In this document: positions 8,299 through 15,399 of the stretch, in pieces | Layout of the letters: each line of letters begins with the position of its first letter | How positions within the stretch are numbered: the first letter of the stretch is position 1 | NCBI GenBank assembly: GCA_964533045.1 | Contig: CAZHKT010000031.1 | Span: 1-29,540, forward strand | Source: JACQNR01 sp964533045 | GTDB taxonomy: Bacteria > Acidobacteriota > Terriglobia > UBA7540 | Direction: 5' to 3' | Length of the DNA stretch: 29,540 bases | The notes under the pieces: model-generated | Told to the model about the DNA's origin: nothing | Databases searched by the model: none | The model's input: the letters and a program-made list of their open reading frames with translations, nothing else | Made by a program: the position numbers and the translations under genes

Positions 8299-8681
8299 CA
8301 GTGATCGGTCTCATTCTCCGGTTTTTCCAGTAACCGCCGGATCGCCTCGCTGCCTTGGGGCGTCGCGCAGAACCATAAATCGCGCGCCCGTTCCTCGTCG
8401 AACCTGGCCGGCTGCGCAGTGCCCGTCTCCAGCCGGAAGGCTCGCGCCAAACCTTCGCGCGCCAGCTCCCGCAGCGCGTGAATTACTTCCTGCCGGCTGA
8501 CTGGAACCGCCCTCCGCGCCGGCCAGGCTTCGGGACTCCAGTCCGAGGCCATCTGATTGATGGACTCGAGGATCATCCCTACGTTCGTATAATCGTCCGA
8601 AATGGCCGCGAGCACGAGTTGCAGGATGTCGCTCGACCGGTCGCGGACATTCCCATCCCACCAACTATCGATCCGAACCAC
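8298..8681 (-). CDS. Uncharacterised 127-residue protein, winged-helix-like C-terminal half
   Basis: I do not recognise this protein. It begins VVRIDSWWDGNVRDRSS. Residues about 15-45 look helical and acidic. The segment SRQEVIHALRELAREGLARAFRL, followed by a strand-rich stretch with WFCATPQGSEAIRRL, resembles a winged helix-turn-helix; the 'TPQG' placement is common in such folds. The frame is open further upstream, into nfo. GTG at 8681 is preferred because GAGGGA lies 7 bases before it and it starts just after the nfo stop (11 bases), leaving a normal operon spacing. It ends on the TGATG junction with leuS. Position between nfo and leuS gives no clear function. Confidence 0.65.
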   Translation of the reverse strand: MVRIDSWWDGNVRDRSSDILQLVLAAISDDYTNVGMILESINQMASDWSPEAWPARRAVPVSRQEVIHALRELAREGLARAFRLETGTAQPARFDEERARDLWFCATPQGSEAIRRLLEKPENETDH

Positions 8682-8692
8682 CGGGACATCCC

Positions 8693-9577
8693 TCAATCGG
8701 TTCCCCCGGGGCGCCGCACGCTGCGCCCCTGCCGAATACCTGCCAGCCGGCGCATCATGCGAATATTGCGCCTGTCGTCCCCCGGCCGGTCCACCGGCGT
8801 CTCGCAGATGAACGGCATCGAGCGCAGTTTGGAATGCCGCACGATTCTGCCAAAGGCTTCTGCGCCAATCTGGCCCCTGCCGATGTGCTCGTGCCGGTCG
8901 GCATGCGAACGGAACGCCGTCTTGGAATCGTTGGCGTGAATCACGCGCACGCGCGAGAGGCCGATGGCCGAGTCGAGCTGCCTGACGGCCTCGCGCAGGC
9001 CTGCTTCCGTGTGGATGGCGTAGCCCGCGGCAAAACAATGCGCCGTGTCGATGCAGGCGCCGAGGGGCAAGTCGGCTTCGGCGCCCGCAATGATTTCGGC
9101 AACCTCTTCAAACGTCCGGCCGATCGCCGCCCCCTGCCCGGCCGTGTTTTCGATCAGGATCATCAACCCATCGAGCTGGAAACCGCGCGCCGCCTGCCGG
9201 AGCGACGCGACGCAGGTGCGAATCGCCGCCGACGGCGTCGAACCTCTGGCGCTGCCCGGGTGGGTGACCAGAAAATCCGCCCCCAGGGCCAGAGCGCGCC
9301 TCAACTCGCCACGAAACGCCGCCACCGACTTGCCGCGGACGGAGGGGTCGGCCGAAGCAAGATTTATCAGGTAGTTATCGTGAATCACGACCGGCGACAG
9401 CTGGTGCTTCGCGCAGGCGGCGCGGAACGCCAGGCACGCTTCCGGGGCAGGATCCTGAGATTTCCAGCCGCGCGGGTTGGCGCTGAACATCTGAAACGTG
9501 TCGCAGCCGATGCGCCGCGCGTGGTGGGCGGCGTTCTCGAGCCCTCCGGCAATCGATGTGTGCACCCCCACCCGCAA
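8693..9577 (-). CDS. nfo: Deoxyribonuclease IV (AP endonuclease, Nfo family)
   Basis: A 294-residue endonuclease IV, which cuts the DNA backbone 5' of abasic sites in base-excision repair. The trinuclear zinc site of the TIM barrel is intact: H in VIHDNY, H in VTHPGS, E in LIENTAG, D and H in CIDTAH, H in VIHAND, D and H in DRHEHIG, and E in ICETPVDR. The start is taken as TTG at 9577, which begins LRVGVHTSIAGG, the usual family start. GGAGAG lies a few bases upstream, and the only nearby ATG is out of frame. It leads the nfo, 127-aa gene, leuS and guaA run, with a promoter at 9605-9634. Confidence 0.93.
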   Translation of the reverse strand: MRVGVHTSIAGGLENAAHHARRIGCDTFQMFSANPRGWKSQDPAPEACLAFRAACAKHQLSPVVIHDNYLINLASADPSVRGKSVAAFRGELRRALALGADFLVTHPGSARGSTPSAAIRTCVASLRQAARGFQLDGLMILIENTAGQGAAIGRTFEEVAEIIAGAEADLPLGACIDTAHCFAAGYAIHTEAGLREAVRQLDSAIGLSRVRVIHANDSKTAFRSHADRHEHIGRGQIGAEAFGRIVRHSKLRSMPFICETPVDRPGDDRRNIRMMRRLAGIRQGRSVRRPGGTD

Positions 9578-9604
9578 ACGATCTCTCCGTCCCTGGAAAT
9601 ACTC

Positions 9605-9634
9605 ATGTTAACAAAGGCGTTTCAAGAGCGTCAA
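9605..9634 (-). promoter_or_regulatory. Likely sigma-70 promoter of the nfo operon
   Basis: On the minus strand TTGACG (9634-9629) and TAACAT (9610-9605) are separated by 18 bp. Transcription would start near 9598, about 20 bases before the TTG start of nfo, with the Shine-Dalgarno inside that short leader. Confidence 0.55.
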
Positions 9635-9702
9635 TCCAGCCCGGGAATTCGCACCGCGGCGCGACCAGCCGTGGTCCTCGCCACGGTCTCTGCCCCGCGG
9701 TT

Positions 9703-10119
9703 CTAATCGAGCTGATGGCCCGTGGTCGTGAAGACCAGCTTTCCGTGCTTGACGCCGCGAAGGCTCAAGAGCTGATCGGCGAGCTTCTGAATGTCGCTGC
9801 CGCGCCCCTTCGCGATGATGACCTCGAGGCAGTTGTGATGGTCGAGGTGAACGTGCGTGACCGCAAGCACTCTGCCGTGGTAATGATGCTGGGCTTCGAT
9901 CAGGCGCTGGGAGAGCCCGGGCCGGTGGTGGTCATAGACCAGCGTCAGGGTTCCCACCATGATGCGGTCCCCCGCCAGGTCGGAGGCGACGGCGTGGTCC
10001 CGCACCAGGTCGCGGATGGCCTCCGACCGGCTGCCGTAACCCTTCTTCGCAATCACGCGGTCAAACCGTTCCAGCAAGTTCCGGTCGAGTGAAATTCCGG
10101 TCCGAACCAGCTTTGACAT
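9703..10119 (-). CDS. nikR: Nickel-responsive regulator NikR
   Basis: A 138-residue NikR. The N-terminal ribbon-helix-helix (about 1-48) begins MSKLVRTGISLDRNLLERFD, and the C-terminal ACT-like nickel-binding domain follows. The high-affinity site of E. coli NikR (H76, H87, H89, C95) aligns with H78, H89, H91 and C97 here, in QHHYH and HVHLDHHNCLE, so all ligands are kept. With nickel bound, NikR tetramers repress nickel-uptake genes. AGGAG lies 5 bases before the ATG. It is divergent from a TonB-dependent receptor, whose promoter region holds NikR-like half-sites, so that receptor is the likely target. Some NikR proteins also respond to other metals. Confidence 0.95.
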   Translation of the reverse strand: MSKLVRTGISLDRNLLERFDRVIAKKGYGSRSEAIRDLVRDHAVASDLAGDRIMVGTLTLVYDHHRPGLSQRLIEAQHHYHGRVLAVTHVHLDHHNCLEVIIAKGRGSDIQKLADQLLSLRGVKHGKLVFTTTGHQLD

Positions 10120-10148
10120 AACCGCTCCTGGGAGGCGAAGTCACCTCC

Positions 10149-10157
10149 ATCATACCA
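10149..10157 (-). promoter_or_regulatory. Possible extended -10 promoter of nikR
   Basis: On the minus strand TGGTATGAT (10157-10149) fits an extended -10 (TGnTATAAT with one mismatch), about 30 bases upstream of the nikR ATG. No good -35 is visible. Confidence 0.35.
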
Positions 10158-10198
10158 GCGAAGGGGGGCGCGCGCGCGACTCCCACGACAGATTTCGG

Positions 10199-10228
10199 TT
10201 TACATCCCGCGCCCCGCTGGGATAGAAT
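10199..10228 (+). promoter_or_regulatory. Likely promoter of the TonB-dependent receptor gene
   Basis: TTTACA (10199-10204) and TAGAAT (10223-10228) are 18 bp apart, each one mismatch from consensus. Transcription would start near 10235, inside the first NikR-like half-site. A second hexamer, TATAAT at 10245-10250, lacks a well-spaced -35. Confidence 0.5.
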
Positions 10229-10232
10229 GCTG

Positions 10233-10259
10233 GTGTTACGTTTTTATAATTCGTGTTAT
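10233..10259 (+). promoter_or_regulatory. Candidate NikR operator: two GTGTTA(C/T) half-sites in direct order
   Basis: GTGTTAC (10233-10239) and GTGTTAT (10253-10259) are separated by 13 bases, a 20-bp repeat period. Deltaproteobacterial NikR sites are described, from memory, as GTGTTAC-N13/14-GTAACAC. Half-site and spacing match, but here both halves point the same way. The position just downstream of the -10, in the nikR/TonB receptor spacer, fits a repressor site. Confidence 0.45.
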
Positions 10260-10272
10260 CAACGGACGGAAG

Positions 10273-12306
10273 ATGACCGCCATGCCCCATCGAGGGTTTT
10301 CCCTCATCGCGCTTCTGATTCTCGCTTCCGCGGGAGCCGCCTCCGAAGAGATCTCCATCCGGATTCTTGATCCGCAGGGCGCCGCCATCCCGGCCGCCCA
10401 AGTGGAAGTGCGCTCCCTCCATGCCCCTTTTCGGGTCTCCTCCGGCCTTACCAATTCCCACGGGTTGTGGACCGCCAGTGCGGTATTACCGGTGGAGGTC
10501 CGGGTGGAGGCGCGGGGCTTCGAACCGCTGCGCGTCCGCCTGGAAAGCCGGTCGCCGGAGGCTGTCGAGCTCACGCTCAGGCCGGCAGCTCTGCGCACGA
10601 CGATTGACGTTGTGGTCAGCGATGCTCCCGGTCCTGCGACCACGCTTGAGCAAACCGCCTTGCGGATCGAGCGTACCAGCGCTCGAACCGTCTTTGACGC
10701 CGTGGAAGACCTTGTTCCCAGCGCCTACGTGTCGCGCCGCGGCGTGATTGGTTTCGGGCTCGGGCAGTCGGGAACATTTACGTTGAGAGGCCTGGGAGGC
10801 TCTCCGACCACTCAACTGCTGGTGGTGGTGGATGGGCGCCCCGACTTCATGGGTCTGATGGGCCACCCCCTGGCCGATTGCTACACCCTGACGGACGTGG
10901 GCAGCCTGAGCGTTACGGAAGGCCCCGCCTCGGTACTTTACGGCAGCAACGCCATGGCGGGCGCCGTCGAAATCAAGCCGAACCGCCCCGGCGCCGGAAT
11001 GCACACCTCCCTGGCCGCCAGCCTGGGTTCTTACTACACGGGCCAGTATCGCTTGGCGAACGGCGGGCAATGGGGCCGCTGGTACTACAATTTGACCGCC
11101 GGGGCGGCGCACACCAATGGGCACCGCCCTGACTCCGCATTTCGAAATCAGGACGGGACGCTCGCCGTCGGCTATGACATTTCTCCTTCCTGGAGAACCG
11201 CGGTGCAAGGGCGCTACGGGCACTTCTTCGTTGAGGATCCCGGCAAGGTCCAAGCCCCCACAGCCGGCAACTGGGCTCGGGTCGGGCGGGGCGGTTTCAG
11301 CTGGGACCTGGACAACCAGGGGTCGCGCACCTGGGGCATCGCTCGCGTCTTCTCCAGCCATGGCCATCACATGCTCTATGACGGCTTTCGTTCGGTGGAT
11401 AGCGCCTTCGGCGCGCGCGTGATGCAGAGCATTCTGGTTGCGCCCCAGCTCACGCTCGACCTGGGAACCGACCTGGTCCGGTATGGAGGGCGGGCGCGCG
11501 ATATCACCCCCACTTTCGACTACGGCGAGCACCATCTCAGCGATGCGGCAGGGTTCGCGCGACTGCACTATACCGCGTCCAACAAGCTGCAGTTGACCAC
11601 GGGGCTGCGCTACGACCATCACTCGCAGGCCGGCGACATTACCGTACCGGAATTCGGAGCTACGTATCGCCTGTCCGACCGTTTCTCCCTGTCGGCTTCA
11701 GCCTCGCGGGGATTTCGGAATCCCACCATTCGAGAACTTTTCCTCTTCCCGGCCCCTACCCCGACCCTTCAGCCGGAACGTTTATGGAATTACCAGAGCA
11801 CTCTCCGGGTGCGGCCCGCGCGGACCGTCCTCGCCTGGGTGACGGGGTATTACGCCCATGCCGACAGTCTGATCATCACCACGGGCGCCTTCCCCAACCT
11901 GCGTCTGGAGAACTCTGCGAAGACCATCAATAAAGGCCTGGAGACGCACGTGCGCTGGCAACCCACGCGACGTGCGAGTTTGAACGCGGCGTACGCCCAT
12001 CTCCATTCCACCAACCTTGCCCCCTATTCCCCTGAGCACCGGCTGGTCTACTCGCTCGATCTCGACGCGACGAGACTCTTCCTTTCTCTGGGAGGATCAA
12101 CAACGGGCCGAACGTTCAGCGGCGCGCGCCAGACGCTGCCCGTCGGCGGCTACTCCCTTGTCAACTTCAAGTGCACGATACCGGTGGGCGAGCGCGCCAC
12201 CGTGTTCGCGACCGTGGATAATCTCCTGAACCGCCGATACGAGGTGATATCGGGCTACGTCATGCCAGGCGCCAATGCCGCGGGCGGGTTTGAACTCAAA
12301 TTCTGA
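10273..12306 (+). CDS. TonB-dependent outer-membrane receptor, probably for nickel uptake
   Basis: A 677-residue receptor. A signal peptide (to about residue 24, ASAGAASEE) is followed by a carboxypeptidase-regulatory-like domain (about 25-110), a plug domain (about 130-235; QSGTFTLRGLGGSPTTQLLVVVDG and EGPASVLYGSNAMAGAVEI) and a 22-strand-type barrel ending in phenylalanine (GGFELKF). IDVVVSD near residue 117 may serve as the TonB box. Two starts are possible, 10273 and 10282; 10273 is reported, while GGAAG suits either. Divergence from nikR and the candidate operator suggest nickel-regulated uptake of a nickel complex. Substrate is inferred from context only; cobalamin- or siderophore-type receptors look similar. 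Confidence 0.9.
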   Translation: MTAMPHRGFSLIALLILASAGAASEEISIRILDPQGAAIPAAQVEVRSLHAPFRVSSGLTNSHGLWTASAVLPVEVRVEARGFEPLRVRLESRSPEAVELTLRPAALRTTIDVVVSDAPGPATTLEQTALRIERTSARTVFDAVEDLVPSAYVSRRGVIGFGLGQSGTFTLRGLGGSPTTQLLVVVDGRPDFMGLMGHPLADCYTLTDVGSLSVTEGPASVLYGSNAMAGAVEIKPNRPGAGMHTSLAASLGSYYTGQYRLANGGQWGRWYYNLTAGAAHTNGHRPDSAFRNQDGTLAVGYDISPSWRTAVQGRYGHFFVEDPGKVQAPTAGNWARVGRGGFSWDLDNQGSRTWGIARVFSSHGHHMLYDGFRSVDSAFGARVMQSILVAPQLTLDLGTDLVRYGGRARDITPTFDYGEHHLSDAAGFARLHYTASNKLQLTTGLRYDHHSQAGDITVPEFGATYRLSDRFSLSASASRGFRNPTIRELFLFPAPTPTLQPERLWNYQSTLRVRPARTVLAWVTGYYAHADSLIITTGAFPNLRLENSAKTINKGLETHVRWQPTRRASLNAAYAHLHSTNLAPYSPEHRLVYSLDLDATRLFLSLGGSTTGRTFSGARQTLPVGGYSLVNFKCTIPVGERATVFATVDNLLNRRYEVISGYVMPGANAAGGFELKF

Positions 12307-12326
12307 AAAGGAAAGGAATTACGAAG

Positions 12327-12737
12327 ATGAATCGGCCTTTAATTCCGGGTGTGGCAGGAATCGCCACTCTGCTGGCAGGACTTAGCGCTGCAACTTTGGC
12401 CCAGGCACCCAAGCCGCAGCCGTTTGCGCGTCCGCTCGTGTGCGCCGAGGGGTATTGCCGGCTGCTCGAGGGTGTGCCCCAGACCTTGGGCATGAGGGGC
12501 GGACTGGTCAGACTGAAGCCGGGCGAATCCGTCGGCGAGCACACCACGGGGAAGAATGAAGAATCTCTGGTAGTGCTGCACGGTCAGGGCGAGGCGACCG
12601 TCGAAGGCCATCCCGCCATCGCCTTCCGAGCGCCGGCGCTGGTTTACGTTCCCACCGCCTCGAAGCACAACATTACCAATACAGGGAACGAGCCTCTCGA
12701 GTACGTATTTGTCGTCGCGCCGGCCCAGACGCCCTGA
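12327..12737 (+). CDS. Secreted small cupin-domain protein
   Basis: A 136-residue protein with a signal peptide (to about residue 26, ATLAQA) and a single cupin barrel. GGLVRLKPGESVGEHTTGKNEESLVVLHGQGEATV is cupin motif 1 (one H and E residues as possible ligands) and APALVYVPTASKHNITNTGNEPLEYVFV is motif 2 (with H). It starts 20 bases after the TonB-receptor stop with AAAGGA upstream, so it is probably in the same nickel-regulated transcript. A periplasmic metal- or ligand-binding role is possible, but the cupin fold alone does not define function. Confidence 0.8.
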   Translation: MNRPLIPGVAGIATLLAGLSAATLAQAPKPQPFARPLVCAEGYCRLLEGVPQTLGMRGGLVRLKPGESVGEHTTGKNEESLVVLHGQGEATVEGHPAIAFRAPALVYVPTASKHNITNTGNEPLEYVFVVAPAQTP

Positions 12738-12828
12738 CCGCGCACCGCGGCGGGAAGAGGGCGACTCGATAACTTGCCCCGCCTCGGCTCCGGCCAACTT
12801 GCATTCGTTCGTCGCCATCCGAGCGTCC

Positions 12829-12837
12829 TGATATACT
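12829..12837 (+). promoter_or_regulatory. Likely extended -10 promoter of the M28 peptidase gene
   Basis: TGATATACT fits an extended -10 (TGn then TATACT). It would start a transcript near 12844, with a leader of about 48 bases before the ATG at 12892. No convincing -35. Confidence 0.4.
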
Positions 12838-12891
12838 GTCTGACCCTTGCTCAAACCTTGATGGAGCTACGCAATATTCAGGAGGCTATGC

Positions 12892-15081
12892 ATGCGGTGG
12901 CTGGCAATACTTTCGAGTTCTCTCGCCTGTTTTCTGATCTCCCCCTCTCTCGCGGCGCAGGAGAGTCCCTTTCTTCCCCAAGCCACTTACGAAAAGCTGG
13001 TGAATGAAATCTCAGGCGACATCGCGTTTGACACCCTGCGGTCGCTGGTGATGTACCACGCGCCCAGCGGCAACTCCGATGGATTTCTGGAAGAGGCGCG
13101 GTGGGTGGCGGCGCGGGCCAAGGAAGCCGGGCTCGAGGACGTCAGTTACATTGCCCTCCCTCCCTGGCAGACGCGGGAAAAGGAACCATCTTTCAACTGG
13201 ACGCTTCAATCCGGCGAACTCTGGCTCGTCGAGCCCCGCATGACGAAATTGGGCGACGTGCGCGAGACGCCCCTCCACGTGGCCGACAACAGCCCGACGG
13301 CCGACATCACCGCCGAGTTGGTCGACGTGGGCGAAGGAACCCAGGAGAGCAACTACGCCGGCAAGGACGTGGCGGGCAAGATCGTGCTCGCTTACGGGCA
13401 TCCCAATACGGTCAAGAAGATGGCTTGCTGGGAGCGCGGGGCTGCGGGCATCGTGTCGTACTATTCGAGCCGCGTGAGTCCTTGGACGGACTTCCCAGAC
13501 CAGGTAGCTTGGACGCGCATCAGCGCCTCGAAGGAAGGCGAAAAGCCCGTGCCTCCGGTCTTTGTCGTTTCCCCGCGGGCTGGGCTGGCGCTCGCGCGGG
13601 AGCTTGCCGGACGCGGAGAAGCCCACCACTTCGCCTCCCGGGATAGCAAAGCGTCCGATGCAAAGCCCACCTTCAAGGTTCACTTGAAGATTCAGGTGGA
13701 AGTCACTCAGCCGGAACGATCTGGAATGGTGGAGGGATTCATTCGCGGCAGCACGTATCATGATCAGGCGATCGTGCTGACCGCCCACCTCCAGGAGGAG
13801 AAGACTTCCGCCAACGACGACCGCAGCGGCTGCGCCAATCTGCTGGAAATCGCGCGCGCCCTCACCGCCATGATCGCCGACGGCCGTCTGCCAAGGCCCA
13901 AGCGCGACATTCGCTTTTGGTGGACGGACGAGATCGCTGCTGAGTACCAGTACTTCTCCGACTTTCCCGGCGAGCGTCATCGTATCCTGGCCAATATCAA
14001 CCAGGACATGGTAGGCGCAAAGCAGTCATTGGGCGGACGAGTCCAGTATCTGAGCCGGACGCCCTGGTCGCGCTGGCACTTCGTCAACGACGTGATGGAA
14101 AGCATCCTGACCAGTCTGGTCCAAGGAAACAACGGTTACATCGCGGCATGGCAGAACGGGCGGCCCGCGCCCTTCTCGCGGCCTATCTTTGCCCGGCTGG
14201 GCTCGCGTGAACCGTATAACGCCAAAGCGGTCCCCTACTACGATTCCACCGACCACATGACCTTCAACGACGGAGCCATTGGCATCCCGGGCCTGAGCCT
14301 GACCAACTTCCCCGACGAATACATCCACTCCACGGGCGACGACTTGTGGCAGATCGATTCCACGCAGCTCAAGCGCAACGCGGTGGCAGTGGCGGCGGCG
14401 GCGCTCTACCTGGCAAACCTCAGCGAAGAGGACGTGCCTCGGCTGGCGGCGGTGATCGCCGGCGAAGCGCGCGAGCGCGTGGCGCACGACCTGGCCCTCG
14501 GCCTCTCGCACCTGGCCGAAGCGCCTCCCGAGAAACGCCGCGGCGCATACCAAGAGGCCCAGAACCTGCTCCGGCAGTCAGTGGAGCGCGAGATTGCGGG
14601 CATCGAATCCCTGCGGCGATTCGCCAGCCCGACAGCTTCCAAGCTGCTGGATACGCTGATTTCGGATTTGCGTCTGACCGGCAACAACCATCGCGGGCGC
14701 ATTGACGAGTGGCTCCTGGCGCTGGGGGAAAAGAAAGCCGCGGCTTCCTTGTCGGGCAAGGAGAAAGACCTTTCGCTCAAGGTCCCCCAACCCATCGGGT
14801 CGGTGGGCGACCACCTGCGCGCCAAACAGCGCGTCGAGACTCCCAAAGGATTGCACCCCCTGATGGCGTGGGAAGCTCTGAACTACGTGGATGGTCAGCG
14901 CTCGATTCTCGACATCCACCACATCGTTCAGGCCGAGGCCTTCTCGGGGGGCGAATGGTACTACGGCAGTGTCACGCTGGAGGACATTGAAGCGCTCTTT
15001 GCCAGTGCGGAAAAGGAAAAGGCGGTGGAGATTATCGTCAGACCACCCGAGCAGTCCGGCGCCCGCGGTCCGGGGAAATAG
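12892..15081 (+). CDS. Secreted M28-family metallopeptidase with PA-type insert
   Basis: A 729-residue protein with a signal peptide (to about residue 22, SLAAQE). A region that looks like a protease-associated domain lies at about 110-245 (GKDVAGKIVLAYG), and an M28 aminopeptidase core at about 280-500. A largely helical C-terminal extension follows (500-729). Metal-site segments are visible: H299 in TAHLQEEKTSANDDRSG with bridging D309, D346-E347 in FWWTDE, D in NINQDMVG, and H in EYIHSTGDD. Two positions depart from the usual M28 signatures: HxD reads H-L-Q, and the EE pair reads D-E. GGAGG lies 6 bases before the ATG. It probably cleaves peptides in the periplasm or outside the cell. Activity is not certain. 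Confidence 0.85.
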   Translation: MRWLAILSSSLACFLISPSLAAQESPFLPQATYEKLVNEISGDIAFDTLRSLVMYHAPSGNSDGFLEEARWVAARAKEAGLEDVSYIALPPWQTREKEPSFNWTLQSGELWLVEPRMTKLGDVRETPLHVADNSPTADITAELVDVGEGTQESNYAGKDVAGKIVLAYGHPNTVKKMACWERGAAGIVSYYSSRVSPWTDFPDQVAWTRISASKEGEKPVPPVFVVSPRAGLALARELAGRGEAHHFASRDSKASDAKPTFKVHLKIQVEVTQPERSGMVEGFIRGSTYHDQAIVLTAHLQEEKTSANDDRSGCANLLEIARALTAMIADGRLPRPKRDIRFWWTDEIAAEYQYFSDFPGERHRILANINQDMVGAKQSLGGRVQYLSRTPWSRWHFVNDVMESILTSLVQGNNGYIAAWQNGRPAPFSRPIFARLGSREPYNAKAVPYYDSTDHMTFNDGAIGIPGLSLTNFPDEYIHSTGDDLWQIDSTQLKRNAVAVAAAALYLANLSEEDVPRLAAVIAGEARERVAHDLALGLSHLAEAPPEKRRGAYQEAQNLLRQSVEREIAGIESLRRFASPTASKLLDTLISDLRLTGNNHRGRIDEWLLALGEKKAAASLSGKEKDLSLKVPQPIGSVGDHLRAKQRVETPKGLHPLMAWEALNYVDGQRSILDIHHIVQAEAFSGGEWYYGSVTLEDIEALFASAEKEKAVEIIVRPPEQSGARGPGK

Positions 15082-15115
15082 AACTTCCCTGGCCATTGAT
15101 GAAATCGCAGACGTA

Positions 15116-15131
15116 GTCGGCGCGCCGACAA
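15116..15131. repeat. Palindromic repeat GTCGGCGCGCCGAC, copy 1
   Basis: A perfect 14-bp palindrome (15116-15129) followed by AA. The same 16 bases recur at 21667-21682 and a variant at 27377-27390. All three copies are intergenic and lie 3' of genes. This copy is 35 bases after the M28 stop. Confidence 0.8.
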
Positions 15132-15183
15132 AAGCTCAAGTTCTGGACGAAAAAAGAGGGCGCTGGAGCTTATCAGTGTAGAA

Positions 15184-15204
15184 ACTTAAAGTAACACTTT
15201 AAGT
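15184..15204. repeat. ACTTAAAG-N5-CTTTAAGT inverted repeat, copy 1
   Basis: A perfect 8-bp inverted repeat with a 5-base loop (TAACA). Its reverse complement matches the element at 27490-27510 at 18 of 21 positions, so the two are one dispersed element in opposite orientations. It is not followed by a T-run. Confidence 0.7.
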
Positions 15205-15234
15205 AAGGTTTCCCGCCACAGGTATGAAAGCAAA

Positions 15235-15353
15235 GCGACGGCAAGCCGCCGCACTCCAATTCGTAGCACGGGCGTCTCGCCCGTGAGGCACGCGCAAGAT
15301 GCGCGTGCCGCGGCCGGCGAAGGTGGGTACGCCGCCACAGAGCCCACGGGCTC
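15235..15353. repeat. Cluster of four hairpin repeats in a 318-base gene-free stretch
   Basis: The stretch 15082-15399 between the convergent M28 and M13 genes has no credible gene. It holds the two repeats listed above and then four hairpins in a row. They are GCGACGGC/GCCGCCGC (15235-15252, one mismatch), CACGGGCG/CGCCCGTG with loop TCT (15267-15285), GGCACGCGC/GCGCGTGCC with loop AAGAT (15287-15309), and GAGCCC/GGGCTC with loop AC (15340-15353). None has a T-run, so these look like REP/MITE-type elements, not intrinsic terminators. I see nothing else in the stretch. Confidence 0.75.
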
Positions 15354-15399
15354 CCAATCAGACCGGGGCGATCGGGTGGTGCTATAGCGAAGCGCTCCC

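Noticed and set aside
6232..8304. Long open frame (690 residues) antisense to leuS
   Set aside because: LeuS on the other strand has all its motifs; the antisense product is His/Arg/Val-rich with no recognisable domain, as expected for a GC-rich shadow frame.
9653..9701. Nested inverted repeats (ACCGCGG/CCGCGGT and CCGTGG/CCACGG) after nikR as a terminator
   Set aside because: No T-run on either strand and short stems; may form structure but not supportable as a terminator.
10150..10155. TCATAC as an E. coli-type NikR half-site (GTATGA-N16-TCATAC)
   Set aside because: No GTATGA partner at the right distance; the hexamer is better explained as part of the nikR -10.
10486..11622. Open frame of 378 residues antisense to the TonB-dependent receptor
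   Set aside because: Receptor plug and barrel motifs define the plus strand as coding.
15191..15197. GTAACAC as a NikR half-site
   Set aside because: It is a single half inside the ACTTAAAG inverted repeat, in a 3'-3' intergenic gap with no promoter to control.
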